Assembly: GCA_025350565.1 (NCBI GenBank)
Contig: JANXXO010000021.1
Location: 1-34,655, forward strand
Length of the DNA: 34,655 bases
Direction of reading: 5' to 3'
Source: Acidimicrobiaceae bacterium
Lineage (GTDB): Bacteria > Actinomycetota > Acidimicrobiia > Acidimicrobiales > RAAP-2
Below, in pieces: positions 31,175 to 34,655 of this stretch. The notes beneath the pieces were generated by a model. It saw only the letters and a program-made list of their open reading frames with translations. It was not told the origin of the DNA and did not search any database. Position 1 is the first letter of the stretch, and each line of letters starts with the position of its first letter. The position numbers and the translations under genes are program-made.

Positions 31175-32950
31175 ATGAGCGACGCGCCACTCTCCCTCGC
31201 CGACGCGGACGCCCAGTTACTGGCGCCCGGTTCAATGTTCGAGACTGAACGAAAGTCGGTCGGTGGCATCGAGATGACGGTGTGGAAACACGCGCCCTCA
31301 TCCTTACGTCAGATTCTCGACCTCTCGCTCAATCACGCGTCGCGTGATTTCCTGGTGTACGAGGGCCAGCGCTTCACCTTCGAAGAGCACTATCGCCACG
31401 CCGCCACCTTGGCCGCGCGTCTGGTCGACGCGGGCGTCACCAAGGGCGACCGCGTGGCAATTGCCTCCAGGAATCTCCCCCAGTGGATTATCGCGTTTTG
31501 GGGAGCCGTCCTCACCGGTGCGGTCGTGGTGCCGATCAACGCCTGGTGGACGCCGGAAGAACTGGCGTACGGGCTGAGCGACTCGGGGACTTCGGTGCTC
31601 TTCGTGGACGAAGAGCGACTCGAACGTGTTCGTTCCCAACTGCACGTTCTGGGCGAACTGACCACGGTGGTCGTGATCAGCGAAGAGCCATCGCGACCGG
31701 CGCATTTGGGCGACCCCGATTCCGACTCCCGAGTGCGCATTGTCGATTTTGACGCCTTCGTCGGCGTGGTCAGCGACGATGCGACGCCACCTACCGTGGT
31801 CATCGAACCGGACGATGACGCCACGATGTTTTACACCTCGGGCACCACCGGTCGTCCCAAGGGCGCGGTGGGCACCCACCGCAACGCCATCACCAATTTG
31901 ATGAATCTTTTCTACGTGGGACAACGTGCGACGCTGCGCTTCGGCGTGGGCAATCTCGACGAGAAGGGTGAAAGCATTCCCAACGCCGGTCTACTGAGTG
32001 TCCCCCTCTTTCACGCGACCGGTTGTCTGGCGTCGATGATCACCAGTACGGCGGCCGGCGGGAAACTGGTCATGATGCACCACTTCGACGCCGGCAAGGC
32101 GCTGGGACTCATCGAATCAGAACGTCTCACGATGTTCGGCGGCGTGCCCACCATCGCCATGCAGATCCTCGACCATCCCGATTTCGCGAAGTTCGACACC
32201 TCGAGCGTGAAGTCGGTCTCCTACGGTGGCGCGCCCGCCCCACCGGACCTCGTGAAACGAATTCGTGCCGCCTTTCCTGGCGGTCAACCGGGCAACGGCT
32301 ACGGACTCACCGAGACCTCGGCCGCCGTCTGCTTGAACGGCGGTCCGGACTACGTCGAGAAGCCAGACAGTTGCGGCCCGGCGGTGCCGGTGGTGGAGAT
32401 CGCCATTGTGCCCGAGGCATTCGTGGGCGACGAACCGGCGCCCGATCGCCCGTCGGGTCCCGACGTGCTCGGCGAGCTCTGGGTCAAGGGGCCGAACGTG
32501 GTGCGTGGTTACTGGAACAAGCCCGAAGCCACGGCCAGTGCGTTCACCAAAGGTTGGCTCCACACCGGCGACATTGCGCGAATTGACGACGAGGGGTTCG
32601 TCTTCATCGTGGACCGGGCGAAGGACATGATCATTCGCGGCGGTGAGAACGTGTACTCGGTCATCGTGGAAGCGGCCATCTTTGGACACCCCGACGTCGC
32701 CGACTGTGCGGTCGTCGGACTACCCCATCCGACCATGGGCGAAGAAGTCGCCGCGGTCATCGTGTTGCGTCCAGGGCGCGTCGTGGAGGCCGAAGAGATT
32801 ATCCGGCACGTGGGCCGTCATCTTGCTCGCTTCGAAGTGCCGACGAAGATCTTCTTCCGGGCCCAACCGTTGCCCCGCAACCCGCAGGGAAAAGTCTTGA
32901 AGCGCGACCTTCGAACTTCGCTGGTCGAACAGCTGGAGCGACCGAACTAG
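31175..32950 (+). CDS. acyl-CoA synthetase (AMP-forming)
   Basis: This ANL-family enzyme activates a carboxylic acid, usually a fatty acid, to its CoA thioester through an acyl-adenylate. The 591-residue protein has the P-loop [10 protein letters not shown] (221-230), the adenylate motif [14 protein letters not shown], the hinge [31 protein letters not shown] and the C-terminal catalytic lysine in [12 protein letters not shown]. The first 40 residues before the domain are a little longer than usual. Chain-length preference cannot be read. It follows orn by ten bases, and its stop overlaps the convergent aldo-keto reductase stop. Confidence 0.94.
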   Translation: MSDAPLSLADADAQLLAPGSMFETERKSVGGIEMTVWKHAPSSLRQILDLSLNHASRDFLVYEGQRFTFEEHYRHAATLAARLVDAGVTKGDRVAIASRNLPQWIIAFWGAVLTGAVVVPINAWWTPEELAYGLSDSGTSVLFVDEERLERVRSQLHVLGELTTVVVISEEPSRPAHLGDPDSDSRVRIVDFDAFVGVVSDDATPPTVVIEPDDDATMFYTSGTTGRPKGAVGTHRNAITNLMNLFYVGQRATLRFGVGNLDEKGESIPNAGLLSVPLFHATGCLASMITSTAAGGKLVMMHHFDAGKALGLIESERLTMFGGVPTIAMQILDHPDFAKFDTSSVKSVSYGGAPAPPDLVKRIRAAFPGGQPGNGYGLTETSAAVCLNGGPDYVEKPDSCGPAVPVVEIAIVPEAFVGDEPAPDRPSGPDVLGELWVKGPNVVRGYWNKPEATASAFTKGWLHTGDIARIDDEGFVFIVDRAKDMIIRGGENVYSVIVEAAIFGHPDVADCAVVGLPHPTMGEEVAAVIVLRPGRVVEAEEIIRHVGRHLARFEVPTKIFFRAQPLPRNPQGKVLKRDLRTSLVEQLERPN

Positions 32951-33789
32951 TTTCCAAGCGACGCAATCGCCGTCACGGTCTCGTCGTCCAGGGCAATGTC
33001 TTTGGCGGCGCAGTTTTCTTCGAGGTGCGCCACTTTGGACGTGCCGGGGATGGGCAGCATCACCGCGGAGCGGTGCAGTAACCACGCGAGCGACAATTGA
33101 CCCACGGTGACGCCGTGTTTGGTCGCCAGCGTGTCGAGTGGTCCACCACTTCGCGCGAGGCTCCCGGCGGCCACCGGGTACCAAGGAATGAAGCCAATCC
33201 CCTCGTGTTCGCAGTAATCCAGCACGTCCTCGCTCTTGCGATTGGTCACGTTGAAGAGATTCTGTACCGTAGCGATGGGCACGATCTTGCGTGCCGCCAC
33301 GATCTCATCGACCGTGACTTCCGACAGTCCCACGGCGCGAACTTTTCCCTCGTCGAGAAGATCCTTCAAGAGCCCGAACTGATCTTCGGCGCGGACGTGG
33401 GGGTCGATGCGGTGCAACTGAAAGAGGTCCAGCGACTCTTGACCGAGGCGTCGAAGCGACATCTCACACTCTTGACGCAAATAATCGGGCTGGCCGCAGT
33501 TCGACCAGGCGTTGGGACCGGTGCGCACGAAGCCGGCCTTCGTCGCGATTTTTACGTCACCGTAGGGATGAAGTGCTTCGTTGATCAACTCTTCGGACAC
33601 GTAGGGTCCATAGGAGTCGGCCGTGTCGATGAGGTTGACGCCCAGGTCCACCGATCGTCGAAGAACGGCCAGGCACTGCTCGCGGTCTTTGGGATATCCC
33701 CAGATACCTTCGCCCGTAATGCGCATCGCGCCAAAACCAAGGCGTTGTACCGTCTGGTTCGAGTAGGTGAAGGTAGCTGGCCTGGACAT
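32947..33789 (-). CDS. aldo-keto reductase
   Basis: This NAD(P)H-dependent carbonyl reductase of the AKR superfamily is a TIM barrel. The 280-residue protein has the catalytic tetrad in context: Asp and Tyr in [12 protein letters not shown], Lys in IATKAGF and His in FQLHRID. Cofactor-binding [14 protein letters not shown] lies near the C-terminus. The N-terminal [19 protein letters not shown] resembles the YajO/Tas-type oxidoreductases of bacteria. The physiological substrate is unknown. It lies downstream of the peroxiredoxin, separated from it by a strong hairpin. Confidence 0.93.
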   Translation of the reverse strand: MSRPATFTYSNQTVQRLGFGAMRITGEGIWGYPKDREQCLAVLRRSVDLGVNLIDTADSYGPYVSEELINEALHPYGDVKIATKAGFVRTGPNAWSNCGQPDYLRQECEMSLRRLGQESLDLFQLHRIDPHVRAEDQFGLLKDLLDEGKVRAVGLSEVTVDEIVAARKIVPIATVQNLFNVTNRKSEDVLDYCEHEGIGFIPWYPVAAGSLARSGGPLDTLATKHGVTVGQLSLAWLLHRSAVMLPIPGTSKVAHLEENCAAKDIALDDETVTAIASLGN

Positions 33790-33825
33790 GAGACTCCTCT
33801 GAGTCCAGTCACTCTACGGGTACGC

Positions 33826-33859
33826 GACGAAGCGGCCACCAGTTGGTGGCCGCTTCGTC
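33826..33859 (-). terminator. 15-bp perfect hairpin between peroxiredoxin and aldo-keto reductase
   Basis: GACGAAGCGGCCACC (33826-33840) is exactly complementary to 33845-33859, leaving a 4-base loop. The stem is GC-rich and lies 12 bases past the peroxiredoxin stop, the right place to end that transcript. No T-run follows on the minus strand, as is common for actinobacterial hairpin terminators, so it may work without U-tract assistance, only partially, or as an mRNA 3'-end stabiliser. Confidence 0.75.
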
Positions 33860-33871
33860 AATGACTCGTAC

Positions 33872-34507
33872 TTATTTGTTGGGCTGAGGCGTGAAGCGCA
33901 GGTAGTCCTTCACCTTGCGGAAGCCCTTCGGAAACTTTTCTTTGGCGTCGTCGTCATTCACCGAGTTGGCGATGATGACGTCATCACCGTCCTTCCAGTT
34001 GACGGGCGTCGCAACGGGGAACTTCGCCGAGAGCTGCAAGGAATCGAGCACCCGCACAATTTCGTCCACGTTGCGACCGGTTGCGGCGGGATAGGTCAAC
34101 GTGAGCTTGACCTTCTTGGCCGGGTCGACGATGAAGACGCTGCGCACGGTCATAGTGTCATTGGCGTTCGGGTGAATCATGTCGTAAAGGTCGGCGACTT
34201 TGTGGCTCTCGTCACCGATTATGGGGAAGTTCAGTTCTGCGCCCTGGGTCTCGCCAATGTCGCTCTTCCAACGCTGGTGCGACTCGACGTCGTCGACCGA
34301 GACGGCGATCAGCTTGGTATTGCGCTGGTCGAAATCGGACTTGCGTGCGGCGAAGGCACCAAGTTCGGTGGTGCAGACGGGGGTGAAGTCCTTGGGATGC
34401 GAGAAGAGAATGCCCCAGCTGTCGCCGAGCCATTCGTGAAAGCTGATGGTTCCTTCGGTGGTCTCCGCCGTGAAGTCGGGGGCCTCGTCGCCGAGTCGGA
34501 TTGCCAT
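33872..34507 (-). CDS. 1-Cys peroxiredoxin (Prx6 type)
   Basis: This enzyme reduces hydrogen peroxide and organic peroxides. The 211-residue protein has the active-site stretch SHPKDFTPVCTTELG with the peroxidatic Cys45, the supporting Arg in VRSVFIVDP, and the long C-terminal domain (PVNWKDGDDVIIAN, then PKGFRKVKDYLRFT) specific to the Prx6 group. No second resolving cysteine occurs, so an external thiol is required. The ATG at 34507 is chosen because AAGGAG lies 7 bases upstream and it gives the family start MAIRLGDEAPDF. An ATG 21 bases further upstream is less likely. Confidence 0.96.
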   Translation of the reverse strand: MAIRLGDEAPDFTAETTEGTISFHEWLGDSWGILFSHPKDFTPVCTTELGAFAARKSDFDQRNTKLIAVSVDDVESHQRWKSDIGETQGAELNFPIIGDESHKVADLYDMIHPNANDTMTVRSVFIVDPAKKVKLTLTYPAATGRNVDEIVRVLDSLQLSAKFPVATPVNWKDGDDVIIANSVNDDDAKEKFPKGFRKVKDYLRFTPQPNK

Positions 34508-34580
34508 AGTTTTGCTCCTTGCCTGCAAAAAGTCAGTCCCTTGACTAACGATGCAAACCTTAGCGCCTGGCGTCTGATTG

Positions 34581-34610
34581 TTGCCAATACCTTGCGGAAT
34601 TGTAGATAAT
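34581..34610 (+). promoter_or_regulatory. possible promoter reading out of the window
   Basis: TTGCCA at 34581-34586 and GATAAT at 34605-34610 are spaced by 18 bases, a reasonable sigma-70-type pair pointing rightwards away from the peroxiredoxin gene. The 34508-34655 stretch contains no gene that I can see and should also hold the peroxiredoxin promoter on the other strand. Confidence 0.3.
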
Positions 34611-34655
34611 AGGAAAGTAAGTGGCCGGCCGGCTGTGAAACTGTTCGGATGACAG

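Noticed and set aside
1-34655. CRISPR arrays, insertion sequences or prophage
   Set aside because: No regularly spaced direct repeats, transposase, integrase or phage structural genes were recognised.

Overview
The window is a GC-rich, gene-dense bacterial chromosome segment, most likely from an actinobacterium of the Acidimicrobiia type. The taxonomic call is an inference from several markers: a DUF3040 membrane protein, an actinobacterial-style lipoate-ligase-family protein beside a small W/R-rich conserved protein and an HNH protein, a WS/DGAT acyltransferase, a meso-diaminopimelate-type MurE, and frequent GTG starts. Adjacent genes are very often joined by 1-4 base stop/start overlaps (TGATG, GTGA, ATGA), so long translationally coupled operons are the rule.

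Region 1 (1-9410, minus strand) is the division and cell-wall (dcw) cluster, read right to left: mraZ, rsmH, an ftsL-like gene, ftsI, murE, mraY, ftsW, murG, and the first part of murC. murF and murD are absent from their usual places, with no remnant between neighbours. murC breaks just after its GTHGKTT nucleotide-binding loop, because the first 411 bases are a near-perfect 193-bp inverted repeat that folds murC back on itself. This looks like a snap-back chimera at a contig end, not biology. A perfect 15-bp inverted repeat lies between mraZ and rsmH, and TGGGR-type candidate MraZ sites lie upstream of mraZ.

Region 2 (9411-12224) holds a five-gene minus-strand chain with overlaps at every junction: DUF3040 protein, ROK-family kinase, 83-residue conserved protein, HNH protein, lipoate-ligase-like protein. 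A low-molecular-weight phosphotyrosine phosphatase reads the other way, and its start is unusual.

Region 3 (12600-23780) is accessory and metabolic. It contains two DHA2-type drug exporters, a nitronate monooxygenase-like enzyme, a Fur-family regulator, a two-gene ABC exporter, a nitroreductase, and a polar-amino-acid ABC importer whose ATPase gene is coupled to a class III CoA-transferase. An 18-bp dyad upstream of the second exporter is a candidate operator.

Region 4 (23856-28691) holds a sulfatase/phosphonate-hydrolase coupled to an HSL-type esterase, a CHAD-domain protein, a stand-alone C-terminal barrel of PEP synthase lacking its catalytic cysteine, and a tRNA-Gly(GCC) gene.

Region 5 (28692-34655) contains a WS/DGAT acyltransferase coupled to dut, then orn, an acyl-CoA synthetase, an aldo-keto reductase, a strong hairpin terminator, and a 1-Cys peroxiredoxin. 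The most unusual native observation is the CHAD plus degenerate PEP-synthase-barrel pair. No CRISPR array, transposase or integrase was seen.
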